Positions 7,144-15,498 of a stretch of 47,413 bases of DNA are shown here, one piece after another. Position 1 is the first letter of the stretch; each line of letters starts with the position of its first letter. A model generated the notes under the pieces. It ran no database searches. It saw only the letters and a program-made list of their open reading frames with translations, and was not told the origin of the DNA. Both the position numbers and the translations under genes were made by a program. This DNA comes from Pseudodonghicola xiamenensis DSM 18339. Its GTDB lineage: Bacteria > Pseudomonadota > Alphaproteobacteria > Rhodobacterales > Rhodobacteraceae. Location of the stretch: assembly GCF_000429365.1 (NCBI RefSeq), contig NZ_AUBS01000033.1:1-47413 (forward strand). The letters are read 5' to 3'.

Positions 7144-7479
7144 TCAGCCCTTGTCGCAGAACAGCGAATAGACAACCTCAAGCACCCGGCGCGGCTTGTC
7201 GTCGGCCAGCCGGTAATAGATCGCCTTGCCTTCGCGTCGCGGCGTGACCAGCCCCTCTAGCCTGAGCCGGGAAAGCTGTTGCGACACCGCCGCCTGACGC
7301 GCGCCCAGAAGAGTCTCCAGTTCGGTCACGGACTTCTCGCCCGAGACCAGATGGCACAGAATGCGCATGCGCCCCTCGTGGCTGATCGCCTTGAGAAAGG
7401 CGGACGCCTCGGTCACGTTGTCGACGACTTTGCCGAGCTGGTCCTTCGATATGTCGGAACCTATCTGTGGAAATGCCAT
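7144..7479 (-). CDS. ArsR-family persulfide-sensing repressor (SqrR/BigR type)
   Basis: A 111-residue winged-helix repressor with recognition region RQAAVSQQLSRLRLEGLV and wing RREGKAIYYRL. The chosen ATG 7479 has GAGG nine bases upstream; an ATG at 7497 is also in frame. With this start the two Cys fall at 42 (ILCHLV) and 108 (SLFCDKG), 66 residues apart, as in Rhodobacter capsulatus SqrR, where Cys41 and Cys107 form a polysulfide bridge that releases DNA. It lacks the metal-binding motifs of ArsR/SmtB sensors. I infer that it controls sulfide or persulfide genes, probably including those at 29922-32202, although it stands alone here. Confidence 0.82.
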   Translation of the reverse strand: MAFPQIGSDISKDQLGKVVDNVTEASAFLKAISHEGRMRILCHLVSGEKSVTELETLLGARQAAVSQQLSRLRLEGLVTPRREGKAIYYRLADDKPRRVLEVVYSLFCDKG

Positions 7480-7877
7480 TGGTATCGTCCTCGTCATCCT
7501 GGGTCATCCTGGGGTTCCCTGCGGACAGGTCCGGTCGGGCCGGTCCGCGGTCGGTCGACCGTTCCGGCATCGGCCAGGTTCTTCCGTTGCCCGGAATGCC
7601 GTGGCCCCGCCGATGTCACGCCAGAGCCGCGCAGCCCTTTGCTCCGTGATGATATTCAAGAAATATAATTTGTTGAAAGGCGCGGTTCAAGCGTCATGGC
7701 GGGAAACGGCCCAAACCGGGGCATGGGTTCGGGGCCGGTGTCGGAACGGTGGGCGATCGACGGGGGGGCGGGGGCAGATGGCCCGCGCCCCCTTGCAGGG
7801 CCCCGGCAGCGACACTAAGACTCTTGTAACGTAAGCGCGGGTATCGTCCCGATCCTTCAAGAAGGCAGGCAGATTAC
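7480..7877. other. Intergenic region between the SqrR-like gene and clpP
   Basis: About 400 bases without a gene. It contains an A+T-rich symmetric site, atatt-caaga-aatat, at 7652-7666, possibly an operator. It also contains the clpP leader. A CTTGTA at 7823 followed 13 bases later by TATCGT could be a heat-shock sigma promoter, but the match is weak. Confidence 0.4.
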
Positions 7878-8510
7878 ATGTTCGATCCGATTGACACCTA
7901 CATGAACACCCTGGTCCCTATGGTCGTCGAACAGACCAGCCGTGGGGAACGGGCCTATGATATCTTCTCGCGCCTGCTGAAGGAGCGGATCATTTTCATC
8001 AACGGTCCGATCCATGACGGGATGAGCCATCTGATCGTGGCGCAGTTGCTGCATCTTGAGGCAGAGAATCCCAACAAGGAAATCAGCATCTACATCAACT
8101 CGCCCGGTGGCGTGGTGACCAGCGGCCTGTCGATCTATGACACCATGCAGTACATCAAGCCCAAGTGTTCGACCCTGGTGATCGGTCAGGCGGCTTCGAT
8201 GGGCTCTGTTCTGCTGGCCGGGGGCGAAAAGGGGATGCGGTTCTCGCTGCCCAACAGCCGGATCATGGTGCACCAGCCCTCTGGCGGGTTCCAGGGCCAG
8301 GCCAGCGACATCATGATTCACGCGGCCGAGACCCAGAAGCTGAAGGACCGGCTGTATGACATTTATGTCAAGCATACCGGGCAGACCAAGAAGGCGGTTG
8401 AAAAAGCGCTGGATCGTGACAATTTCATGTCTCCGGAAGAGGCGAAGGAGTGGGGCCATATCGACGAGATCGTCGAAAGCCGCACGAAAATCGGTGATGA
8501 CGGGAAGTAA
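7878..8510 (+). CDS. clpP: ATP-dependent Clp protease proteolytic subunit ClpP
   Basis: A 210-residue serine protease subunit of normal length. Catalytic triad S107 (GQAASMGS), H132 (MVHQPSGG) and D181 (DRDNFMS). It forms the double-heptamer chamber that degrades proteins fed by ClpX, encoded 142 bases downstream, or by ClpA. ATG 7878 follows an AAGGCAGG ribosome site. The clpP-clpX order is conserved across proteobacteria. Cytosolic. Confidence 0.98.
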   Translation: MFDPIDTYMNTLVPMVVEQTSRGERAYDIFSRLLKERIIFINGPIHDGMSHLIVAQLLHLEAENPNKEISIYINSPGGVVTSGLSIYDTMQYIKPKCSTLVIGQAASMGSVLLAGGEKGMRFSLPNSRIMVHQPSGGFQGQASDIMIHAAETQKLKDRLYDIYVKHTGQTKKAVEKALDRDNFMSPEEAKEWGHIDEIVESRTKIGDDGK

Positions 8511-8652
8511 CACCGGAGACCGCGGACGCGCCTGAGGCGCGGCGGGCCGGATAATTTGCGATTGTGATGCCCGAAACGCTGCCCTAAGCTGGCCGGGCAG
8601 AACTTCTTCCCGGCGGCGGGGTGGCGCATCAATCGAAGCCGAAAGGTAAACT

Positions 8653-9915
8653 ATGGCAACGAACTCAAGCGGCGACAGCAAGAACACGCTTTACTGCAGC
8701 TTCTGCGGCAAAAGCCAGCATGAGGTGCGCAAGCTGATCGCCGGGCCGACCGTATTCATCTGTGATGAGTGCGTCGAGCTGTGCATGGACATCATTCGCG
8801 AGGAGACCAAGGCCTCGGGGCTCAAGGCCACCGACGGGGTGCCCACGCCCAAGGATATCTGCGCGGTTCTGGATGATTACGTGATCGGTCAGGCGCGGGC
8901 CAAGCGGGTGCTGTCGGTTGCCGTGCACAACCACTACAAGCGACTGAACCATTCGCAAAAGGCCGGTAGCGATATCGAGCTGGCGAAGTCGAACATCCTG
9001 CTGATCGGCCCGACCGGTTGCGGCAAGACGTTGCTGGCACAGACGCTGGCACGCATCCTCGATGTGCCCTTCACCATGGCAGATGCCACCACGCTGACCG
9101 AAGCCGGCTACGTGGGCGAGGATGTCGAGAACATCATTCTCAAGCTGTTGCAGGCCAGCGAATACAACGTTGAACGGGCGCAGCGCGGCATCGTCTATAT
9201 CGACGAAGTCGACAAGATCACCCGCAAGTCGGAAAACCCCTCGATTACCCGCGACGTGTCGGGCGAGGGGGTGCAGCAGGCGCTCTTGAAGCTGATGGAG
9301 GGCACTGTCGCCTCCGTGCCGCCGCAGGGCGGGCGCAAGCATCCGCAGCAGGAATTCCTGCAGGTGGACACCACCAACATCCTGTTCATCTGCGGCGGCG
9401 CCTTTGCCGGTCTCGACCGGATCATCGCGCAGCGCGGCAAGGGCTCGGCCATGGGCTTCGGTGCTGATGTGCGTGACAATGACCAACGCGGCGTGGGTGA
9501 GATCTTCCAGGATCTGGAGCCGGAGGATCTGCTGAAATTCGGCCTGATCCCGGAATTTGTCGGTCGTCTGCCGGTGATCGCGACGCTGGAGGATCTGGAC
9601 GAAGACGCGCTGGTCACTATCCTGACCAAGCCGAAGAACGCCTTGGTCAAACAGTATCAGCGCCTGTTCGAGCTGGAGGATACCGAGCTTCAGTTCACCG
9701 ACGATGCGCTGAAGGCGATCGCCAAACGTGCCATCGAACGCAAGACCGGTGCGCGCGGGCTGCGCTCGATCATGGAAGACATCCTGCTGGATACCATGTT
9801 CGAACTGCCCGGCATGCATGAAGTCACCAAGGTTGTCGTGAATGACGAGGCGGTGAATTCGGATGCGCAGCCGCTGAAGATTTACGCCGACACCGAAAAG
9901 GCGACAGCGGGCTGA
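8653..9915 (+). CDS. clpX: ATP-dependent Clp protease ATP-binding subunit ClpX
   Basis: A 420-residue AAA+ unfoldase. The N-terminal zinc-binding domain uses C15, C18, C37 and C40 and recognises adaptors and tagged substrates. Walker A GPTGCGKT is at 119-126 and Walker B VYIDEVDK at about 181-188, with the GYVGEDVEN pore-loop region between them. The C-terminal small domain follows (KTGARGLRSIMEDILLD). It unfolds substrates and passes them to ClpP. ATG 8653 follows GAAAGG. A strong terminator closes the unit. Confidence 0.98.
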   Translation: MATNSSGDSKNTLYCSFCGKSQHEVRKLIAGPTVFICDECVELCMDIIREETKASGLKATDGVPTPKDICAVLDDYVIGQARAKRVLSVAVHNHYKRLNHSQKAGSDIELAKSNILLIGPTGCGKTLLAQTLARILDVPFTMADATTLTEAGYVGEDVENIILKLLQASEYNVERAQRGIVYIDEVDKITRKSENPSITRDVSGEGVQQALLKLMEGTVASVPPQGGRKHPQQEFLQVDTTNILFICGGAFAGLDRIIAQRGKGSAMGFGADVRDNDQRGVGEIFQDLEPEDLLKFGLIPEFVGRLPVIATLEDLDEDALVTILTKPKNALVKQYQRLFELEDTELQFTDDALKAIAKRAIERKTGARGLRSIMEDILLDTMFELPGMHEVTKVVVNDEAVNSDAQPLKIYADTEKATAG

Positions 9916-9939
9916 AGCCCTTGTAATAGAACCAATTGG

Positions 9940-9968
9940 ACGGCGCGGGATGTTTCCCGCGCCGTTTT
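9940..9968 (+). terminator. Rho-independent terminator after clpX
   Basis: An 11-base stem (acggcgcggga pairing with tcccgcgccgt) and a tgtt loop, followed by a T-run, 24 bases after the clpX stop. Confidence 0.92.
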
Positions 9969-9990
9969 CATTTGCAAAAGGGAAAAGTGC

Positions 9991-10353
9991 ATGGCGACCA
10001 TCAAAAGGATTTCCTCGGGCGGGGAATATGAGGCCAGGATCGGCTATTGTCGCGCGGTCGTGGCCGGCGGCTTCGTGCATGTGGCGGGCACCGTGGGGCA
10101 GGGCGAGACGGTGGTGGAACAATGCCGCGCGGCGCTGGCCATCATCGGCAAGGCGCTGGACGAGGCAGGTGCCAGCTTTGCCGATGCGGTGCGGGTGAAT
10201 TACTATCTGCCCGATCGGGCAGAGTTCGAAGCCTGCTGGCCGCTGTTGTCCGAAGCCTTCGGAGATAATCCGCCGGTGGCGACCATGATCGAATGCGGGC
10301 TGATTGACGCGAAATATCGCATCGAGATCGAACTGACCGCATTGCTTCCTTAA
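9991..10353 (+). CDS. RidA family (YjgF/YER057c/UK114) protein
   Basis: A 120-residue protein of the trimeric RidA fold, about the usual length. It has the family's central stretch (VAGTVGQGETVVEQCRAALAIIGKALDEAGASFADAVRVNYYLPD) and the C-terminal AKYRIEIELTAL with the conserved Arg that binds the enamine/imine substrate in active members. Such proteins hydrolyse reactive 2-aminoacrylate-type intermediates. The subgroup is not clear, and the deaminase role is inferred. Its ribosome site (AAGGGAAA) lies after the clpX terminator, so it has its own transcription unit. Confidence 0.88.
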   Translation: MATIKRISSGGEYEARIGYCRAVVAGGFVHVAGTVGQGETVVEQCRAALAIIGKALDEAGASFADAVRVNYYLPDRAEFEACWPLLSEAFGDNPPVATMIECGLIDAKYRIEIELTALLP

Positions 10354-10452
10354 CGCAACGTCACAGCAGCCCCTGACGCGGGCTTGCGCCTATGCTGAGC
10401 CATCGCCCGCCGGAAGAGGAGCCGGCGGGCGGTGGTATTTTGGGAGGATATC

Positions 10453-12081
10453 ATGACAAGACTCAATCGGGCGATGCGCACCGCATCGACCCTGGCGCTT
10501 GCCGTCGGATTGGCTGTGCCGGCGCTGGCCGGGGGCTACCAGGTCGAAACCCTGGTGCCGGGATCGGCGTTTCACGGCGTTCACGGGCTGGCGACGGATG
10601 ACGCGGGCCATATCTATGCAGGCTCGGTCATCGGCCAGCAGCTTTACCGTGTCGATGCGGCGACGGGCGATGTGGCGGTGGAAATCCCCGCGCCGCAGGG
10701 CATGGCCGACGATCTGGTGATCGGGCCGGATGGCACCCTGGCCTGGACCGCCTTTCTTTTGGGCGATCTCTATGCCCGCGGTGCAGACGGGCAGATCAAG
10801 ACCTTGGCCAGCGGGCTGCCGGGCATCAACTCGCTCGCCTACAGTCCGGACGGGCGGCTGTTCGCGACCCAGGTGTTTCTGGGGGATGCACTTTATGAAA
10901 TCGACACCAGGGGCGAAAAGCCTGCGCGCAAGATCATGGAGGGCATGGGCGGGCTGAACGGGTTCCAGTTCGGCCCGGATGGCAAGCTTTATGGGCCGCT
11001 GTGGTTCAAGGGGCAGGTGGTTCGCATCGACGTCGACAGTGGTGACATCGAGGTGATCGCCGAGGGCTTCAAGGTGCCGGCGGCGGTCAACCTCGATTCC
11101 AGGGGCAACATCTGGGTGGTCGATACCGCACGCGGCCAACTGGTGCGGATCAGCCCCGACGGCCAGTCCAAGGAGGTGGTGGCGCAACTCAGCACCTCGC
11201 TCGACAATCTGGCGATCGACGGGCAGGACCGCATCTTTGTCTCCAACATGGCCGACAACGGCATTCAGGAGGTCGATCCCGCGACCGGCGCGGTGCGGCA
11301 GGTGGTCAAGGGATCACTGTCGATGCCTGGCGGGTTGGCTCTGGTGGCCGAGGATGGGCAAGAGACGCTCTATCTCGCCGACGGTTTCGCCTTTCGCACG
11401 GTGGATGTGGCGACCGGGCAGGTGAGCGATATCGCCCGGATGCAGGCGGACCATCTGGAATATCCGTTCAGCGCCCGTGCCAATGCCGATCATGTCCTGT
11501 TGTCGAGCTGGTTCACCGGCACCGTGCAGGTGATGAATCGCAAGACCGGGGAGAGCCTGCATCTGCTGCACGGCTTCGCAGCTCCGCAGGATGCGGTCGA
11601 ACTGGCCGATGGCAGTCTTCTTGTCACCGAACTCGCCACCGGCAAGCTTTTGCATGTGTCCGGCCCCGAGGGCGAAACGCGCGAGGCGGTGACCGAGGGG
11701 TTGATCCTGCCGGTGGGCATGGTTCTGGACGGGCAGGGGGCCGTCTTTGTGACCGAGGCCGGGGCAGGCACCCTGTCGCGGATCGACCTTGAAACCGGGG
11801 CCAGGACGCCGATCGTCGAAGGGCTGAAGGGGCCTGAGGGGCTGGATCGTGGGCCGGACGGGCGGCTGGTGCTGGCCGAGGTCGGGGCGAAACAGGTGAT
11901 CGCGGTCGATCCTGAATCGGCGGAGGTGACGGTCCTGGCCACTGATCTGCCGATCGGCATGAGCGCCGCCGCCGGCATGCCGCCCAGCTATGTGCCGACC
12001 GGCATCGCCGTGGGACAGGACGGGACGGTTTATGTCACATCGGATCTGGAAAATGCGATTTACCGGCTGAGCCCGCGGTAA
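10453..12081 (+). CDS. Secreted NHL/SMP-30-like beta-propeller protein
   Basis: A 542-residue protein with a signal peptide (about 1-29, ending VPALA). The body consists of repeated blades with recurring GPDG, DGRL and LDxxG motifs typical of NHL, SMP-30 or virginiamycin-lyase-like propellers. About eleven to twelve blades are suggested, so two six-bladed propellers are possible. ATG 10453 is preceded by GGGAGGAT; an upstream in-frame start at 10432 lacks one. It should be periplasmic. No catalytic residues can be assigned, so a lactonase activity is only one possibility. It is a single-gene unit. Confidence 0.82.
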   Translation: MTRLNRAMRTASTLALAVGLAVPALAGGYQVETLVPGSAFHGVHGLATDDAGHIYAGSVIGQQLYRVDAATGDVAVEIPAPQGMADDLVIGPDGTLAWTAFLLGDLYARGADGQIKTLASGLPGINSLAYSPDGRLFATQVFLGDALYEIDTRGEKPARKIMEGMGGLNGFQFGPDGKLYGPLWFKGQVVRIDVDSGDIEVIAEGFKVPAAVNLDSRGNIWVVDTARGQLVRISPDGQSKEVVAQLSTSLDNLAIDGQDRIFVSNMADNGIQEVDPATGAVRQVVKGSLSMPGGLALVAEDGQETLYLADGFAFRTVDVATGQVSDIARMQADHLEYPFSARANADHVLLSSWFTGTVQVMNRKTGESLHLLHGFAAPQDAVELADGSLLVTELATGKLLHVSGPEGETREAVTEGLILPVGMVLDGQGAVFVTEAGAGTLSRIDLETGARTPIVEGLKGPEGLDRGPDGRLVLAEVGAKQVIAVDPESAEVTVLATDLPIGMSAAAGMPPSYVPTGIAVGQDGTVYVTSDLENAIYRLSPR

Positions 12082-12225
12082 ATCCCTGTTTGTGGTGGCC
12101 ATCCCTACGGATGGCCGCCGCTTCCATCGGCGTGGCGGCGCTGGCGAGCGGAATCTTCGGGCTCTGATCTGGACCTTGGCGCGCGCTTGGTCCATACCTG
12201 CGCTTGGACAAGGCCGGAGGCTTAC

Positions 12226-12609
12226 ATGGGAATCCTCAACACTCTTCTGCGCGCGGCGACCTGGTGGCACGGGCAGACGATCAACACCCAGCTCTACACC
12301 TGGCGCAAGGGTACCAAGGTCGGCGAGGACAATCAGGGCAATGTGTTCTATCGCAATGCCGACGACAGCCGCCGTTGGGTGGTTTTCAACGGAGAGGTCG
12401 AGGCGAGCCGGGTCGATCCGGACTGGCACGGCTGGCTGCACCATACCTTCAAGGAACCGCCGAACGAGAAACCCCTGGCCCACAAGCCCTGGGAAAAGCC
12501 GCATCACGAAAACCTGACCGGGACGCCGCAGGCCTATGCGCCGGCGGGGTCGCTGCTGCGGGCCCAGCCTGTTGAACGGCGTGATTACGAGGCCTGGAGC
12601 CCGGAGTGA
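12226..12609 (+). CDS. NADH:ubiquinone oxidoreductase 17.2 kDa-type subunit (NDUFA12)
   Basis: A 127-residue accessory subunit of respiratory complex I, found in mitochondria and alphaproteobacteria. Diagnostic segments are TWRKGTKVGEDNQGNVFYRN, RRWVVFNGEVEASRVDPDWHGWLHHTF and NLTGTPQAY. It packs on the peripheral arm of the complex. ATG 12226 follows GGAGG. It lies away from the nuo operon, as usual, and is followed 44 bases later by the MlaD-like gene, so the two may be co-transcribed. Confidence 0.95.
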   Translation: MGILNTLLRAATWWHGQTINTQLYTWRKGTKVGEDNQGNVFYRNADDSRRWVVFNGEVEASRVDPDWHGWLHHTFKEPPNEKPLAHKPWEKPHHENLTGTPQAYAPAGSLLRAQPVERRDYEAWSPE

Positions 12610-12653
12610 TCCGGCGCACCTGGGACCTGGGACTTTAGCGGACGGAGCGTCGC

Positions 12654-13148
12654 ATGTCGCATAACACCACCGAGGTTCTGGTCGGGGGCGTGGTTTTGGC
12701 CGCGGCCATCGGCTTTGCCGTTTATGCGGGGCAGACCACTGGCTTCGGTCGGGGCAGTGGCGGCTATCCGCTGACCGCCTCCTTCCGGTCGTTGGAAGGG
12801 GTGACGGTGGGCACGGATGTCCGTCTCGCCGGGGTCAAGGTCGGCACCGTGACCGACATGGCGCTGAACCCTCAGACCTATCGCGCCGATACCAAGCTTT
12901 CGATCCTGAAGGGGATCGAGCTCCCGGATGACAGCTCTGCCGTGATCTCCTCCGAGGGGCTTCTGGGCGGCAACTTCGTCGAGATCATGCCCGGCGGGTC
13001 CTTCGACTATTTCACCCCGGGGGCCGAGATCGTCGACACCCAAGGGTCCGTCAGCCTGATTTCACTTCTGCTTAAATTCGTCTCGGGCAGCGGATCGTCT
13101 TCGGATGGCGATAGTTCCGCCGATGGTGAAAGCGGAGCGTCGGAGTGA
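12654..13148 (+). CDS. mlaD: MCE/MlaD-family lipid transport protein
   Basis: A 164-residue membrane-anchored MCE-domain protein. N-terminal TM anchor about 9-26 (VGGVVLAAAIGFAVYAG), then the MCE domain about 38-120 (YPLTASFRSLEGVTVGTDVRLAGVKVGTVTDM). The Ser/Asp/Gly-rich tail is probably disordered. MlaD hexamers sit in the periplasm and shuttle phospholipids between membranes with MlaFEB, whose genes are not in this window. The gene is coupled to the following DUF2155 gene by a GTGA overlap. This lone position in the complex I/aat neighbourhood is familiar in Rhodobacteraceae. Confidence 0.92.
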   Translation: MSHNTTEVLVGGVVLAAAIGFAVYAGQTTGFGRGSGGYPLTASFRSLEGVTVGTDVRLAGVKVGTVTDMALNPQTYRADTKLSILKGIELPDDSSAVISSEGLLGGNFVEIMPGGSFDYFTPGAEIVDTQGSVSLISLLLKFVSGSGSSSDGDSSADGESGASE

Positions 13149-13513
13149 TCAAGGCCCTAGCCGTAGCTGTCATTACCGCGCTGAGCCTGGCGTCGCCGCT
13201 GTCGGCGCAGGATCGGGTGCCGGCAAGTGTCGGGCAGGGCGCGGTGCTGCGGGGGCTCGACAAGGTCAACGGCCAGACCGTCGATATCGAACTGAAGAAC
13301 GGCAGCAGCGGAGAGGTTTTCGGTCTCGACGTGGCGCTGGCCGAGTGCCGCTTTCCGACCGAGAATCCCACCGGCGATGCCTTCGCCTATGTCACGATCA
13401 GCGATCATGGTCAGCCGCAGTTCGAAGGCTGGATGATCGCATCGGCTCCGGCGCTCAATGCGCTGGATCACCCGCGTTACGACGTCTGGGTGTTGCGCTG
13501 TATCACCTCCTGA
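13145..13513 (+). CDS. DUF2155 domain-containing secreted protein
   Basis: A 122-residue protein starting at GTG, overlapping the mlaD stop by four bases. Signal peptide about 1-22 (ending PLSAQ). The mature part carries the DUF2155 motifs LRGLDKVNGQTVDIELKNG, AECRFPTENPTGDAFAYVTI and GWMIASAPALNALDHPRYDVWVLRC. The two Cys (about 66 and 120) could form a disulfide in the periplasm. Its function is unknown. It overlaps the convergent aat gene by 37 bases. Confidence 0.9.
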   Translation: MIKALAVAVITALSLASPLSAQDRVPASVGQGAVLRGLDKVNGQTVDIELKNGSSGEVFGLDVALAECRFPTENPTGDAFAYVTISDHGQPQFEGWMIASAPALNALDHPRYDVWVLRCITS

Positions 13514-14118
13514 GCGGTCGGAACCGGCGGCAGGGTGAACTCCGCATCCAGGTCGATCGCTGCGCGCAGCCGGCGGTGATAGTCAGCGCGAGAGATTTCC
13601 ACAGCCCCGAGGCTGGCCAGATGGGTGGTCAGGAACTGGGTGTCGAACAGCCGGAACCCCGCCTGCCGCAGCCTGTCAACCAGATAGGCCAGCGCGATCT
13701 TTGAGGCATCGGTGCGGCGCGAGAACATGCTTTCGCCGAAATAAGCTGCCCCGAGCACCACGCCGTAGACGCCGCCGATCAGATCGTCACCCTCCCAGAC
13801 CTCCAGAGAATGGGCATGGCCCAGATGAAAGAGCTGGATATAGAGCGCGCGGATTTCCCCGTTGATCCAGGTCTCGGCCCGGTCGGCACAGCCATCGAGC
13901 ACGCCTTCGAAATCCTGGTCTATGGTGACGCGATATCCACCCCGCCGCATCCGGCGGGCGAGCGATCGGGAAATGTGGAAGTGCTCCAGGGGGAAGATAC
14001 CGCGGCGCTTCGGGTCGACCCAGAAGATATCGGGATCGTCCCGATGCTCGGCCATCGGAAAGACGCCGATGGAATAGCCGTGCAGCAGAAGGTCGGGGGT
14101 GATCGACATGCCGATCAC
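13477..14118 (-). CDS. aat: Leucyl/phenylalanyl-tRNA-protein transferase
   Basis: A 213-residue cytosolic enzyme that adds Leu or Phe from aminoacyl-tRNA to N-terminal Arg/Lys of proteins, marking them for ClpS/ClpAP degradation (N-degron pathway). Family motifs: GVFPMAEHRDDPDIFWVDPKRRGIFPLEHFH, HAHSLEVWEGDDLIGGVYGV, FGESMFSRRTDASKIALAYL and FRLFDTQFLTTHLASLGA. Length is normal. Its end overlaps the 3' end of the convergent DUF2155 gene. A Clp protease is encoded a few kilobases away, in keeping with the pathway but not an operon. Confidence 0.96.
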   Translation of the reverse strand: MIGMSITPDLLLHGYSIGVFPMAEHRDDPDIFWVDPKRRGIFPLEHFHISRSLARRMRRGGYRVTIDQDFEGVLDGCADRAETWINGEIRALYIQLFHLGHAHSLEVWEGDDLIGGVYGVVLGAAYFGESMFSRRTDASKIALAYLVDRLRQAGFRLFDTQFLTTHLASLGAVEISRADYHRRLRAAIDLDAEFTLPPVPTAQEVIQRNTQTS

Positions 14119-14139
14119 CCCCCGTTGTCCTGTGCCGGA

Positions 14140-15489
14140 TCAGTCGCCCAGATGATCCTCAAGCCACTGTTCCAGCCAATGAATGTTATAGGTGCCCTTC
14201 AGGATGTCGGGCTCGTGCAGAAGCGCGTCGAACAGCGGCACCGTGGTGTCGACCCCATCGACGATAAGCTCGCCCAGGGCTCGGCTCAGGCGCGCCAGCG
14301 CCTCGTCACGATCACGGCCATGCACGATCAGCTTGCCGATCAGGCTGTCGTAATAGGGCGGGATCATATAGCCGTCATAGAGCGCTGAATCCATCCGTAC
14401 CCCCAGCCCGCCGGGGGCATGGTAATGGGTGATGCGGCCCGGGCAGGGGGCAAAGTTCGGCAGCCGTTCGGCATTGATCCGCACTTCGATGGAATGGCCG
14501 TTGATTGCCAGATCCTCTTGGGTGAAAGACATCGGCTCACCCGCAGCGACGCGGATTTGTTCGCGCACCAGATCGACGCCGAAGATCGCCTCGGTCACCG
14601 GGTGTTCCACCTGCAGGCGGGTGTTCATCTCGATGAAGTAGAACTCGCCGTTCTCGTACAGGAATTCGATGGTGCCGGCGCCGATGTATTTGATCTTAGC
14701 CACTGCATCTGCGCAGACCTTGCCGATCCTGGCGCGTTCCTCGGGGGTGATGACTGGGCCAGGGGCCTCTTCCAGAACCTTCTGGTGGCGCCGCTGCAGC
14801 GAACAGTCGCGTTCGCCCAGATGCACCGCCTGGCCCTTGCCATCGCCAAAGACCTGGATTTCGATGTGCCGCGGCGTGCTGAGGTATTTCTCGATATAGA
14901 CCTCATCGTTGCCGAACGCCGCCTTGGCCTCGGCCCGGGCGGTATGAAAGGCGCCTTCGATGTCTTTCTCGGTCAGCGCCACTTTCATGCCGCGTCCGCC
15001 GCCGCCGGCGGTCGCCTTGATGATCACCGGATAGCCGATCTCGCCGGCGATGGTGCGGGCGCTTTCGACATCCGGAACCCCGCCGTCAGAACCGGGAACG
15101 CAGGGCACGCCCAGCGACCGCATGGTTTCCTTGGCGGTGATCTTGTCGCCCATCAGCCGGATATGTTCCGCCGAGGGGCCGATGAAGGTGATGCCGTGAT
15201 CTTCGACGATCTGCACGAAGTTGGCATTTTCCGATAGGAAGCCATAGCCCGGGTGGATCGCCTGCGCGCCGGTGATCTCGCAGGCCGACAGGATCGCCGG
15301 CATGTTGAGATAGCTTTGCGGGCTGGGCGGCGGGCCGATACAGACGGATTCGTCGGCCATGCGGACATGCATGGCATCGGCGTCGGCGGTGGAATGGACC
15401 GCCACGGTGGCGATCCCCATCTCGCGCGCGGCGCGGACCACGCGCAGGGCGATTTCGCCCCTGTTGGCAATCAGGATCTTGTCGAACAT
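14140..15489 (-). CDS. accC: Acetyl-CoA carboxylase biotin carboxylase subunit
   Basis: A 449-residue ATP-grasp enzyme that carboxylates biotin on AccB with ATP and bicarbonate, the first half of malonyl-CoA synthesis for fatty acids. It starts MFDKILIANRGEIALRVVRAAREMGI. It has the Gly-rich ATP loop KATAGGGGRGMK, the HLGERDCSLQRRHQKV segment and the catalytic stretch FIEMNTRLQVEHPVTE. It lies nine bases downstream of accB, forming the classical accBC operon. Cytosolic. Confidence 0.98.
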   Translation of the reverse strand: MFDKILIANRGEIALRVVRAAREMGIATVAVHSTADADAMHVRMADESVCIGPPPSPQSYLNMPAILSACEITGAQAIHPGYGFLSENANFVQIVEDHGITFIGPSAEHIRLMGDKITAKETMRSLGVPCVPGSDGGVPDVESARTIAGEIGYPVIIKATAGGGGRGMKVALTEKDIEGAFHTARAEAKAAFGNDEVYIEKYLSTPRHIEIQVFGDGKGQAVHLGERDCSLQRRHQKVLEEAPGPVITPEERARIGKVCADAVAKIKYIGAGTIEFLYENGEFYFIEMNTRLQVEHPVTEAIFGVDLVREQIRVAAGEPMSFTQEDLAINGHSIEVRINAERLPNFAPCPGRITHYHAPGGLGVRMDSALYDGYMIPPYYDSLIGKLIVHGRDRDEALARLSRALGELIVDGVDTTVPLFDALLHEPDILKGTYNIHWLEQWLEDHLGD

Positions 15490-15498
15490 CTCCGCCCC

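Noticed and set aside
7823..7847. Heat-shock sigma promoter before clpP
   Set aside because: CTTGTA and TATCGT are placed suitably, but the match is too weak to list as a feature.
8665..10122. 485-codon minus-strand open frame opposite clpX
   Set aside because: Antisense shadow of a certain gene; the Gln/His/Arg-rich composition is typical of such shadows.
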